A stretch of DNA of 53,142 nt from an uncultured Alphaproteobacteria bacterium (lineage in GTDB: Bacteria > Pseudomonadota > Alphaproteobacteria > RS24). The translations under genes and the position numbers were made by a program. Shown here piece by piece: positions 1 to 7,745 of the stretch (position 1 is the stretch's first letter; each line of letters starts with the position of its first letter). Below the pieces are notes generated by a model. The model searched no databases. It worked only from the letters and a program-made list of their open reading frames with translations, and was not told where the DNA came from. The stretch covers positions 1 to 53,142 of the forward strand of contig CALKOC010000007.1 of assembly GCA_938091085.1 (NCBI GenBank), given 5' to 3'.

Positions 1-868
1 ACGCCGCTGAAGCTGCCACCTGAATGGGGGTAAACGCTCCATAATCAAGATAGGATTTGATGCGCGTCAAAGCCCCAATCAGACGCTCATTACCTACCGC
101 AAAGCCCATGCGCCAGCCAGGCATAGAATAAGTCTTTGAAAGAGAGGTAAATTCAACCGCAATATCTTTCGCCCCCTCAACCTGCAAAATAGACGGCGGG
201 GGGTTATTCGAGTCGTAGTATATCTCAGCATATGCAAGGTCTGATAAAATCAAAATATCATATTTTTTACAATAGCTTACAACTTCTTTGTAAAAATCCA
301 GATCAACTACTTCAGCCGTTGGATTTCCTGGGAAGTTCAAAACCAAAGCCTTAGGAGGCGGAACGGAATTTCGAACATTTTGATCCAAAACTTCAAAGAA
401 ACCATCTGGAGTAGACATAGTGTCAGGAAGAATTGGCAAATGCTGGATGGTTGCACCGGAAATGATAAAACCAAATGCGTGAATTGGATATGTCGGATTC
501 GGTACCAAAATAACATCGCCCGGATTAACCATAGCTTGAGCCATATTGGCGAAACCTTCTTTGGATCCGAGGGTGGCGATAATCTCAGTATCAGGGTTCA
601 ACTTTACCCCAAAGCGGCGTTCATAGTAACGAGCTTGCGACTGACGTAAGCCAGGTATGCCTTTAGAGGCAGAATATCTATGGGTTTTAGGGTTATTAAT
701 CGTCTCCACCAATTTATCGACAATATGCTTAGGCGTTGGTAAGTCAGGATTTCCCATACCAAAATCAATAATATCAGCCCCATCTGAGCGCGCCTGATAT
801 TTGAGCTTATTTACCTGCTCAAAAACATAAGGTGGGAGTCTTTTTATTCTTTGAAAATCTTGAACCAT
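1..868 (-). CDS. alaC: AlaC-like PLP-dependent aminotransferase (C-terminus beyond window edge)
   Basis: Fold-type I aminotransferase, probably a glutamate-pyruvate transaminase of the AlaC type; such proteins are often labelled LL-diaminopimelate aminotransferase. The frame is open from the ATG at 868 to the left edge, giving 289 residues of an expected 400 or so. Visible landmarks are the start MVQDFQRIKRLPPYVF, the substrate-site segment DFGMGNPD, the NFPGNPTAE loop that contacts PLP, and SLSKTYSMPGWRMGF with the Schiff-base lysine near residue 245. It lies downstream of the lipoprotein gene on the same strand, about 68 bp away. The fold and cofactor are certain. Substrate is inferred from close resemblance to E. 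coli AlaC through the N-terminal two thirds. Confidence 0.85.
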   Translation of the reverse strand, partial: MVQDFQRIKRLPPYVFEQVNKLKYQARSDGADIIDFGMGNPDLPTPKHIVDKLVETINNPKTHRYSASKGIPGLRQSQARYYERRFGVKLNPDTEIIATLGSKEGFANMAQAMVNPGDVILVPNPTYPIHAFGFIISGATIQHLPILPDTMSTPDGFFEVLDQNVRNSVPPPKALVLNFPGNPTAEVVDLDFYKEVVSYCKKYDILILSDLAYAEIYYDSNNPPPSILQVEGAKDIAVEFTSLSKTYSMPGWRMGFAVGNERLIGALTRIKSYLDYGAFTPIQVAASAA

Positions 869-936
869 GTGAATTTCTTAATTATCGATAATAATATATC
901 TAATATACTCTTAAATGCGGCAAGCTTGTGGCAATT

Positions 937-1356
937 CTACTGAACCACCCCAGATAAACCTGGAAAAGCCAGATTTTTATCCTGTTTTTGAGTTTGATCG
1001 TCTATTTGAGGTTTCTCCTCATTATTAGAAGTTGGCTCAGCAAGAGGTTTTGTCTCAACCGGCTCGGATGGCTGCGGGGTAATCCCCTCATCAGTTTGTA
1101 ATGATGGTAATCGGGAGAGTGACCCACCGCGCAATATGAAATCTGAATGGGCGCGGTTTTCAACATCAGCTTTCAGAACATCCGAACGTGATGACTTACT
1201 TTGGAAGATATCACTGTAAATATTTCCGGGGTTTAAAGCATTCGTTACCGACGAACACCCAGCCAGCCCGAACGAAATAACAAGCGTTAAAGTCAGAGGT
1301 TTTAGTGAGCGAAAAAAACCATAAATTGAAAATATCTTCATTGAGCGTGTGTCCAT
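937..1356 (-). CDS. Small lipoprotein of unknown function
   Basis: I do not recognise the family. The 139-residue product has a basic and hydrophobic N-terminus followed by a lipobox, LAGC, with the lipidated cysteine at residue 34, so it is likely an envelope lipoprotein. Residues 45-85 are polar with no clear domain. From about residue 85 onward the chain is rich in Pro, Glu, Thr, Lys and Gln and is probably disordered. A second ATG at codon 6 (1341) would also leave a normal signal peptide; neither start has a clear Shine-Dalgarno. It begins 7 bp after the argC stop codon, so it may ride on the argC transcript, and alaC follows it. Confidence 0.6.
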   Translation of the reverse strand: MDTRSMKIFSIYGFFRSLKPLTLTLVISFGLAGCSSVTNALNPGNIYSDIFQSKSSRSDVLKADVENRAHSDFILRGGSLSRLPSLQTDEGITPQPSEPVETKPLAEPTSNNEEKPQIDDQTQKQDKNLAFPGLSGVVQ

Positions 1357-1363
1357 TTCTAAA

Positions 1364-2407
1364 TTATGGGTAAAGTGGCAATTGCGTTAAGCCGCTTGTT
1401 TCTTCAAATCCGCACATTAAGTTCATATTTTGTATAGCCTGTCCGCTAGACCCTTTAACCAAATTATCTAGCGTTGCTACCAATATAACCCTATTAGGCA
1501 CGCGGTCATCATAAACACCGACATGGCAATAATTTGAACCTCTTACATGACGCGTAGCCGGGATTTCATCCGCGCCGACTATCCGCACAAAAGGTTTATC
1601 GTCATAAAATCTATCCAACGTAGACCTGATTTCGTCTGCATTTTCACCATTCGTCTTAGCGTAAATGGTTACCAACTCACCCCGATTCATTGGCACTAAA
1701 TGCGGCGTAAAGTTTATAGTCACATTATCCAATCCGGCTGCAAATCCAAGCTCTTGTTCAATTTCAGGTGCGTGGCGATGATGCGCGATACCATAGGGGG
1801 CCAGTCCTTCGGCAATTTCGCTGAACAAATTAGTTTCCTTTAAACTCCGCCCAGCCCCAGTTACGCCTGACTTGGCATCAATTATTAAATCTTCACAGAT
1901 CACCTGCCCTGCTTTTATAACAGGCAATAGAGCCGTCAAAACAGCAGTTGGATAACACCCCGGACATGCGACAAGGCGCGCCGTAGAAATTGCATCGGCA
2001 TAATGCTCACTCAAGCCATAAACTGCCTCGGATAATAAATCAGGAAAGTCATGCGATAAACCATACCAGTCCTGATAGGTCGTCGTATTTTTAAGCCTGA
2101 AGTCCGCTGACATGTCGATGATTTTCACATTGTCTGGAATAGAGGCGATAAGTTTTTGTGAGGTGCCATGTGGCAAGCCACAAATCGCAACATCAACCTT
2201 GGACCAATCAATCTCATCGGTTGTCTGTAATATCTGAGGCGAAACGCCAGAGAATTGAGGGTAAATGTCGGATAGATTTTTCCCGGCATGCTGATGCGCC
2301 GTGAGTGCCATAATATTGGCAAACGGATGCTCAGCCAGCAACCGAATAGCATCGGCGCCGGTATATCCGGAAGCTCCAATTATCACAACATTTACTGCGG
2401 GTTCCAT
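1364..2407 (-). CDS. argC: N-acetyl-gamma-glutamyl-phosphate reductase
   Basis: NADPH-dependent reductase that converts N-acetylglutamyl phosphate to N-acetylglutamate semialdehyde, the third step of arginine synthesis, in the cytosol. The 347 residues show the N-terminal nucleotide-binding loop IGASGYTGADAIRLL, the catalytic cysteine in CPGCYPT near residue 148, DAKSGVTGAGR, and the conserved histidine region GIAHHRHAPEIEQEL. Length is normal for the long (type 1) form. It starts 15 bp after fabZ ends, so the two are probably cotranscribed; no other arginine gene is in the window. Confidence 0.95.
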   Translation of the reverse strand: MEPAVNVVIIGASGYTGADAIRLLAEHPFANIMALTAHQHAGKNLSDIYPQFSGVSPQILQTTDEIDWSKVDVAICGLPHGTSQKLIASIPDNVKIIDMSADFRLKNTTTYQDWYGLSHDFPDLLSEAVYGLSEHYADAISTARLVACPGCYPTAVLTALLPVIKAGQVICEDLIIDAKSGVTGAGRSLKETNLFSEIAEGLAPYGIAHHRHAPEIEQELGFAAGLDNVTINFTPHLVPMNRGELVTIYAKTNGENADEIRSTLDRFYDDKPFVRIVGADEIPATRHVRGSNYCHVGVYDDRVPNRVILVATLDNLVKGSSGQAIQNMNLMCGFEETSGLTQLPLYP

Positions 2408-2422
2408 CAGCTCATCTAACTT

Positions 2423-2890
2423 TTACTCTTTTGGTTCATAATTCATGGCTGACACCTCGGCTTGCGCGCAAACAACATCATCAACCTTAGCGACACCACT
2501 ATATTTCCATACCGCACCCCTACGATGAATAAGGTTTACGTCAATCTTAATATCGGAACCTGGAAAAACAGGTTTCCTGAATTTAACCTTATCAATGCCT
2601 AGGAAATAAATGACTGAAGCGTTGATTTCATCTTTCCGGTGATGAGCGACAAGCGCACCAGCAGTTTGAGCGATAGCTTCAATAATTAAAACACCAGGCA
2701 AGACCGGGTGCGCTGGAAAGTGGTCGGGAACCCAAAATGCATCCTCAGATACTTTGAATGTACCCGTGCAACTATCTTCACCGTTTAGATTCTCTAATGA
2801 ATCAATAAGTTGAAAAGTTCCGCGATGAGGCAGAAGCTCTAGAATTTCTTCACGTTCAACCCGCAATTTATTTTCTTTTTCATCACTCAT
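2423..2890 (-). CDS. fabZ: 3-hydroxyacyl-[ACP] dehydratase, FabZ family
   Basis: Hot-dog fold dehydratase that removes water from 3-hydroxyacyl-ACP in fatty-acid elongation. The 155 residues include LLPHRGTFQLID, the catalytic histidine in DHFPAHPVLPG (His57) and the catalytic glutamate in VLIIEAIAQTAG (Glu71). In most proteobacteria fabZ sits in the lpxD-fabZ-lpxA cluster. Here it lies between rpsI and argC, so it may be a second copy or a relocated one. An intrinsic terminator sits only about 20 bp upstream of its ATG, leaving little room for a private promoter; expression may depend on read-through from rpsI. Confidence 0.88.
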   Translation of the reverse strand: MSDEKENKLRVEREEILELLPHRGTFQLIDSLENLNGEDSCTGTFKVSEDAFWVPDHFPAHPVLPGVLIIEAIAQTAGALVAHHRKDEINASVIYFLGIDKVKFRKPVFPGSDIKIDVNLIHRRGAVWKYSGVAKVDDVVCAQAEVSAMNYEPKE

Positions 2891-2907
2891 TATTAAGTTT
2901 CACCATA

Positions 2908-2936
2908 TAAAAAAAGGAGCCACAAGGCTCCTTTTT
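2908..2936 (-). terminator. Intrinsic terminator after rpsI
   Basis: In the minus-strand transcript, a perfect GGAGCC/GGCTCC stem with a 4-nt loop is extended by A-T pairs to about 11 bp and followed by a run of U. It lies about 22 bp after the rpsI stop. Because both flanks are A/T runs it could work in either direction, but only minus-strand genes are near. It separates the ribosomal pair from fabZ-argC. Confidence 0.85.
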
Positions 2937-2957
2937 AAACGAGTCTTGAGTATTTCA

Positions 2958-3467
2958 CTAGCGTTTAGAGAACTGGAAGCTTCTACGCGCTTTGGCACGA
3001 CCAAACTTCTTACGTTCAACAACCCTGCTGTCACGGGTTAAGAAACCACCAGATTTCAATACGCCACGCAACTCAGGTTCATAATAGGTGAGCGCTTTTG
3101 AGATACCGTGGCGCACTGCACCAGCCTGACCAGAAAGCCCGCCGCCGCTTACTGTAGCGACAACATCATAAGATTCAGGACGACCCGCAGCAACCAATGG
3201 CTGACGTAAAATCATTCGGAGTACAGGACGTGCAAAGTAGGTTTCTTCGCCTTTACCATTCACAGTAATACTCCCTGCGCCAGGCTTAATCCAAACACGA
3301 GCAATCGCATTTTTACGTTTACCTGTAGCGTAGGAACGGCCTTGAGCGTCGATTTGGGGTTCAGCAGGTGTTGAAGGTGCCGCCTCAACCGCATCATCAG
3401 AAGCTTGTGAAGGTGTTTCGCCTTTAAGGGCCTGATCAAGATTTTCGAGAGTAGTTTCTTCGCTCAT
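2958..3467 (-). CDS. rpsI: 30S ribosomal protein S9
   Basis: Small-subunit protein whose C-terminal tail reaches the P-site tRNA. The 169 residues carry an acidic, Ala/Pro/Glu-rich N-terminal extension of about 40 residues ahead of the conserved core, which starts near [17 protein letters not shown] and ends in the invariant S-K-R tail (RRSFQFSKR). Core landmarks are LRQPLVAAG and [16 protein letters not shown]. Such extensions occur in alphaproteobacterial S9. The start codon overlaps the rplM stop by one base (TAATG), so translation is likely coupled. Confidence 0.98.
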   Translation of the reverse strand: MSEETTLENLDQALKGETPSQASDDAVEAAPSTPAEPQIDAQGRSYATGKRKNAIARVWIKPGAGSITVNGKGEETYFARPVLRMILRQPLVAAGRPESYDVVATVSGGGLSGQAGAVRHGISKALTYYEPELRGVLKSGGFLTRDSRVVERKKFGRAKARRSFQFSKR

Positions 3468-3943
3468 TATGACGACCTCAGATTTCTTGGAAGGTTTTTA
3501 TTATTCATGGATAAAACATCCAGAACTTCGGGGTTTTGAGCTTCATGTGGATGCTCTGAACCCTGATAAATTCTTAAATTTGTGAGTTGCTGACGCGTCA
3601 GCGGCCCACCCGGCATCATTCTTTTGACAGCCAATTCCAAAACTCTTTCGGGAAACTTACCCTCAAGAATCTTTTCAGGTGTTGTCGCCTTAATACCGCC
3701 TGGATAACCGGTATGGCGATAGTAGGTCTTATCGCCAGTTTTGTTACCGGTGAACTTTACCTTGTCGGCATTGATAACAATAATGTTATCACCACAATCC
3801 ATATGAGGCGTAAAAGTAGGTAAATGCTTACCCCTTAAACGCATTGCAATAATGGAAGCCAAACGACCGACAACCAAGTTCTCGGCATCAATCAGCACCC
3901 ATTTTTTTTCTATATCAGCAGGTTTTGCAGAATAAGTTTTCAT
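3467..3943 (-). CDS. rplM: 50S ribosomal protein L13
   Basis: Early-assembly large-subunit protein. The 158 residues match the family throughout: [18 protein letters not shown] near the start, [19 protein letters not shown], and the signature region [21 protein letters not shown]. It is the first gene of the rplM-rpsI operon and has its own promoter about 40 bp upstream of the ATG. Confidence 0.98.
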   Translation of the reverse strand: MKTYSAKPADIEKKWVLIDAENLVVGRLASIIAMRLRGKHLPTFTPHMDCGDNIIVINADKVKFTGNKTGDKTYYRHTGYPGGIKATTPEKILEGKFPERVLELAVKRMMPGGPLTRQQLTNLRIYQGSEHPHEAQNPEVLDVLSMNNKNLPRNLRSS

Positions 3944-3985
3944 AAGTCAAAATCCAATAAATTTGAATGAAACAAATTTTCAGAG

Positions 3986-4014
3986 TTTGTAAGCGGTCAT
4001 TACATTTATGTCAA
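3986..4014 (-). promoter_or_regulatory. Promoter of rplM-rpsI
   Basis: On the minus strand a perfect -35 box TTGACA (4009-4014) is separated by exactly 17 bp from TACAAA (3986-3991), a 4/6 match to the -10 consensus. The predicted leader is about 36 nt to the rplM ATG at 3943. Position, strand and strength suit a highly expressed ribosomal operon. This is a sequence match only. Confidence 0.7.
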
Positions 4015-4095
4015 CACGGGAATTAGTAAAATTATACAGCTTTATCAGCTATTTATAAATATGGTAATATGTTACCTATATCTAACCCATTGGTG

Positions 4096-5154
4096 TTAAA
4101 CAGTTTGATTTACGTGTGGCGTATGCCGCAATTTGTAAACATGATAAACAGTAAGAGCCAATACAAAAACAGCGCCTAACTGGTGAAGCGCACCCAAATG
4201 CATGGGCACCGCCTGCATTAAGGTAATAATTCCGAGTATCGCCTGTCCGAAAACCCCAAGCATCAATAACCCAGCCGTTAAACGGGTCGGTGCGTTATGC
4301 TTAATCTGCGACCAAAAATGCAGGATAACTAAAATTAACAGTAAATACGCGCCAATCCGGTGATCAAACTGAACCGTCAAATGGTTTTCAAAAAAATTAT
4401 TTATAGTCGGCTGCATGTCCACCAAACCAGACGGAATTAGATCTCCATCCATATAAGGCCAATCAGTGTATGTTTTCCCGGCATTCAGCCCCGCCACCAA
4501 AGCGCCAAGCAAAGACTGCATGAAAACCATAAAAATTAGGAAATATCCGAAATAAATTTGTTTTGAGGTTCGTGCGATAAATTGTGCGGGTTGCAACAAA
4601 CGTAGCGCCTGCCAAAAAACCAAACAAAAAATGATAAGCGCCAGTCCCAAATGCATGGCAAGGCGGTACTGGCTAACATCTACGCGGTCTGTCAAACCAC
4701 TTTGCACCATGTACCAACCCATAAAACCCTGAAGCCCACCCAGAAAAAAAATGCCTGTCAGGGGTAAAATATTTTGTTTAGCTATAAATCCTCGCAGGAG
4801 AAAAAACATAAAAGGAATAAAGAAAACGAGACCAATGACACGGCCAAGTTGACGATGTCCCCACTCCCACCAGTAAATATATTTAAATTCTTCGAGGCTG
4901 AAGTCTTTATTGATTAGCTGATATTCAGGAATGGCTTTGTATTTATCAAATTCAGACATCCAGTCTGCAAGCGACAAAGGCGGCAAAGCCCCTGTCACTG
5001 GTCTCCACTCAGTGATGGACAGTCCAGAATCCGTCAATCGTGTGAGCCCACCTACTAAAACCATAAGAATGATCAACCCAGCAACGCTGAGAAGCCAAAC
5101 ACCAACGAGACGGTCCGCCCGTGAAACATAATTTTGTGAAGACATAATATCCAT
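4096..5154 (-). CDS. ctaA: Heme A synthase (COX15/CtaA)
   Basis: Inner-membrane enzyme that oxidises the C8 methyl of heme O to the formyl of heme A for cytochrome c oxidase. The 352 residues contain about eight hydrophobic segments and the expected heme-ligand histidines: WEWGHRQLGRVIG, QYRLAMHLGLAL, VQFDHRIGAYLL and VPMHLGALHQLGAVF. The length fits the alphaproteobacterial/mitochondrial type. ATG codons at positions 1 and 4 are both possible starts. It is followed by the rplM promoter region and is probably monocistronic. Confidence 0.95.
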   Translation of the reverse strand: MDIMSSQNYVSRADRLVGVWLLSVAGLIILMVLVGGLTRLTDSGLSITEWRPVTGALPPLSLADWMSEFDKYKAIPEYQLINKDFSLEEFKYIYWWEWGHRQLGRVIGLVFFIPFMFFLLRGFIAKQNILPLTGIFFLGGLQGFMGWYMVQSGLTDRVDVSQYRLAMHLGLALIIFCLVFWQALRLLQPAQFIARTSKQIYFGYFLIFMVFMQSLLGALVAGLNAGKTYTDWPYMDGDLIPSGLVDMQPTINNFFENHLTVQFDHRIGAYLLLILVILHFWSQIKHNAPTRLTAGLLMLGVFGQAILGIITLMQAVPMHLGALHQLGAVFVLALTVYHVYKLRHTPHVNQTV

Positions 5155-5281
5155 TTAACGGATTTAACCCTGTGCTTATATCAGGGCAAGACGAAGACTT
5201 GCGACAAATTAACCAAGCCCAACATAAGGTGATGAATTGTCAAACCTCAACTGTCTGCTATATCAATTGCAGGAGATAAAT

Positions 5282-5515
5282 ATGAGATTACCCGTTCGCC
5301 TTAGAAAATTTATTGGCATGTTGCTGTTGCTTATAGTGCTGTTCTTTTATGCCATGATTGTCATGACAATCGCAGTAAGTGGATGGATGCCTAAAAACGG
5401 CTTTATTGAATTTATGTTTTATTTGATAACCGGACTATCTTGGACATTTCCGGCAGGGCTTATCATATGGTGGATGCAGAAACCTGAAAAAAAGACTGAC
5501 AAAGAAGCCGTCTAA
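5282..5515 (+). CDS. DUF2842 family small membrane protein
   Basis: A 77-residue protein with two predicted transmembrane segments (about residues 8-30 and 43-64) separated by a short GWMPKNGFIEF loop and ending in a charged tail. This matches the alphaproteobacterial DUF2842 family, whose function is unknown. I chose the ATG at 5282 over an upstream in-frame ATG at 5237 because AGGAG (5271-5275) lies 6 nt ahead of it and because family members begin with the basic MRLPVRLRK-type segment. It is divergent from ctaA. Confidence 0.82.
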   Translation: MRLPVRLRKFIGMLLLLIVLFFYAMIVMTIAVSGWMPKNGFIEFMFYLITGLSWTFPAGLIIWWMQKPEKKTDKEAV

Positions 5516-5524
5516 ATTATTCTA

Positions 5525-5605
5525 CTAATCAATGCTACCAAACTGTGTAATGTTCAGCACAATAATAACAGCAATGAAGATAACAATTGGCAAAATAGCA
5601 AACAT
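5525..5605 (-). CDS. Possible 26-residue membrane peptide
   Basis: An ATG at 5605 opens a 26-codon frame encoding a nearly continuous hydrophobic segment (MFAILPIVIFIAVIIVL) and a polar tail NITQFGSID. An in-frame GTG and TTG lie 12 and 15 bases upstream. It sits about 75 bp past the ABC-F stop codon on the same strand and ends 9 bp from the convergent DUF2842 stop. A small GC hairpin (5655-5669) lies between the ABC-F gene and this frame. There is no convincing Shine-Dalgarno. The composition is protein-like but the frame is short enough to be chance. Confidence 0.3.
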   Translation of the reverse strand: MFAILPIVIFIAVIIVLNITQFGSID

Positions 5606-5678
5606 AACGCGCACCAAATCTATACATTTTTAAACTGTTCACGGCGTACCATGCGCCGAATAGCTCGGCAAGAAGATT

Positions 5679-7502
5679 TTATCCTTCTAATTCTTCGCGC
5701 AATATTTCAAGCTCCAACCACTCCGCCTCTGCTTTTGCAAGACGAGTTTCGGCCTTATCAAGAGCCGTAGCCGTTTTATTGAATAACTCCAGGTCTTTCG
5801 TAAAAAGAGAACTGTCAGATAAAAGCTTTTTGCTATCCGCAATAAGTGATTCAAGTTCACTTATTTCACGGGGTAATTGTTCGAGGGCGTATTTTTGCTT
5901 GTAACTTAATTTGGTGACAGTCTTTGGAATTGCGGGTGCGCTTACTGGGGGTTTTTCTTGATTTTTATTATCAGGTAATTTGGATAAATCTTTATCAGAA
6001 TTTTCTGAGCCGGTTTTGCGTTGTGACAACATATCACTATATCCGCCGGCATATTCAATCCACTGCCCCTCACCTTCCGAGTTAATAACAGAAGTCACAG
6101 TGCGATCTAGAAAATCTCTGTCGTGGCTAACTAGAATGACTGTACCTTGATAATCAGCGATTAATTCTTGAAGTAAATCCAGCGTCTCTAAATCAAGATC
6201 ATTGGTTGGTTCATCCATAATTAACACATTAGATGGATGCCGTAATCCAAGCGCCAGCAAGAGGCGAGCCAACTCCCCGCCCGATAAAACATTGGCAGGT
6301 GTTCGCATTTGCGAAGGATGAAACAGAAAATCCTTCATGTACCCAATGACATGCATTTTATCTTCGCCAATAGTGACGTAATCCCCTGCCCCATCCGTCA
6401 ATGCGTCTTTAATTGTCCAATCCCGCTTTATACCTGCTCGTGCTTGATCAAGCACAAGCATTTGAAGGTTCTTGCCAAGACGCACATTACCGTCATCTGG
6501 TTCCAATTCACCAATCAGCATATTTAGCATCGTGGTCTTACCTGCCCCATTTGCGCCGACTAGCCCAACTCTGTCTCCACGCTTAATTTGAGTTGAAAAC
6601 TGGGCGACAATTTTTTTATCCCCGTAACTTTTGACAATCTTATCAGCTTTGACCACAAGCTTTCCGGACATTTCTGCTTCGTTAACTTGCGCCTTTACAT
6701 TGCCCGTCGGACCTTGATGGTCGCGACGTTGTTTTTTTAGAGACGCTAAATCAGCGAGCCGCTTCACGTTTCGTTTGCGACGTCCTGAAACACCATGGCG
6801 CACCCAATGCTCTTCACGTTCAATTTTCCTGTCGAGTTTTTCAACTCGTGTCATCTCAAGCTCAATCTCCTGATCCCGCCAATCCTCAAAATGATGAAAA
6901 CCTTTTTTAAGCAAACTTGTCTTTCCTCTATCCAGCCACAAAGTTGACCGGGACATATTGCTTAAAAACCTTCTGTCGTGGCTAATAAGAACCAGCGCAG
7001 AACGCAAAGATTTTAATGCATTTTCTAACCATTCAATCGCCGGCAAATCCAAATGGTTGGTCGGCTCATCAAGCAAAAGAATATCAGGATCAGGTGCCAT
7101 GACTTTCGCCAACGCCACGCGTCGCCTTTCACCTCCAGAAAGATTTTCAAGTCCCTGCTCAGGAGACAAACGCAAATCAGCCATCAACTGAAAAGCTCGT
7201 TGCTTATCTTCATTATCCATAAGCTCAGCAAGAACGTAATCGCCAATGGTCGAAGACCCTTTAAATGTCGGGTCCTGATCGAGATAACTCACCATAATTC
7301 CGGGCTGAACAAATCTCTCACCACTATCCGGCTCAACCATTCCAGCAGCAATTTTTAGAAGCGTCGATTTGCCCGATCCATTTCTTCCGACTACGCATAG
7401 CCTCTCCCCCGGTGCTATAGAGAGATCTGCACCCTCAAGAAGGGGCGTCACACCAAAAGTCAGGTTTACATCCTGAAGATACAAAATAGGTGGGCTGGAC
7501 AT
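5679..7502 (-). CDS. uup: ABC-F family ATPase, Uup type
   Basis: Soluble tandem-ATPase of the ABC-F class, with no transmembrane domains; family members act on the ribosome, and Uup is also linked to transposon excision and replication-fork processing. The 607 residues hold two nucleotide-binding domains: Walker A GRNGSGKST and GANGAGKTT, signatures LSGGERRR and LSGGELAR, Walker B/EQ2 segments LLLDEPTNHLD and LIMDEPTNDLD. A charged inter-domain linker lies near residues 210-275. The C-terminal 90 residues are Lys/Glu/Leu-rich and form the coiled coil that marks Uup. A 9-bp tandem repeat lies upstream. Confidence 0.9.
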   Translation of the reverse strand: MSSPPILYLQDVNLTFGVTPLLEGADLSIAPGERLCVVGRNGSGKSTLLKIAAGMVEPDSGERFVQPGIMVSYLDQDPTFKGSSTIGDYVLAELMDNEDKQRAFQLMADLRLSPEQGLENLSGGERRRVALAKVMAPDPDILLLDEPTNHLDLPAIEWLENALKSLRSALVLISHDRRFLSNMSRSTLWLDRGKTSLLKKGFHHFEDWRDQEIELEMTRVEKLDRKIEREEHWVRHGVSGRRKRNVKRLADLASLKKQRRDHQGPTGNVKAQVNEAEMSGKLVVKADKIVKSYGDKKIVAQFSTQIKRGDRVGLVGANGAGKTTMLNMLIGELEPDDGNVRLGKNLQMLVLDQARAGIKRDWTIKDALTDGAGDYVTIGEDKMHVIGYMKDFLFHPSQMRTPANVLSGGELARLLLALGLRHPSNVLIMDEPTNDLDLETLDLLQELIADYQGTVILVSHDRDFLDRTVTSVINSEGEGQWIEYAGGYSDMLSQRKTGSENSDKDLSKLPDNKNQEKPPVSAPAIPKTVTKLSYKQKYALEQLPREISELESLIADSKKLLSDSSLFTKDLELFNKTATALDKAETRLAKAEAEWLELEILREELEG

Positions 7503-7556
7503 TACTATTTCTCAATTATTCTCGATAATTATGAAAGGGCTTCATATCATGTCCTA

Positions 7557-7592
7557 ACAATCCATCCAATCCTACCAATCCTAACAATCTTA
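7557..7592. repeat. Four imperfect 9-bp tandem units
   Basis: Four consecutive units read ACAATCCAT, CCAATCCTA, CCAATCCTA and ACAATCTTA; the middle two are identical. They lie between the divergent uup and mutA genes, about 55 bp upstream of the uup start. No coding frame explains them. The array could be slippage-prone, or could carry repeated protein-binding sites. Confidence 0.6.
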
Positions 7593-7745
7593 ACTATGCG
7601 CTTAATACAGCCCATGCATCATAGCGCCATAAATGATAAGAGTTTGTTGAGGTGTCTAATGATTGTGCTAGCTCTCAAAATTTGAAATTATTCTCTGTAA
7701 ATGTTATGTGCCTATCACATTATAGATAAATCTGAGTCTCCATTC

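Noticed and set aside
380-649. 89-codon plus-strand frame
   Set aside because: It lies within the alaC-like gene on the opposite strand, whose protein matches the family across this region.
5655-5669. GC hairpin after the ABC-F gene as an intrinsic terminator
   Set aside because: The stem is only 5 bp and no U-run follows on the minus strand.
7682-7710. mutA promoter (TTGAAA, 17 bp, TATGTG)
   Set aside because: Spacing is ideal but the -10 match is only 3/6, too weak to list as a feature.
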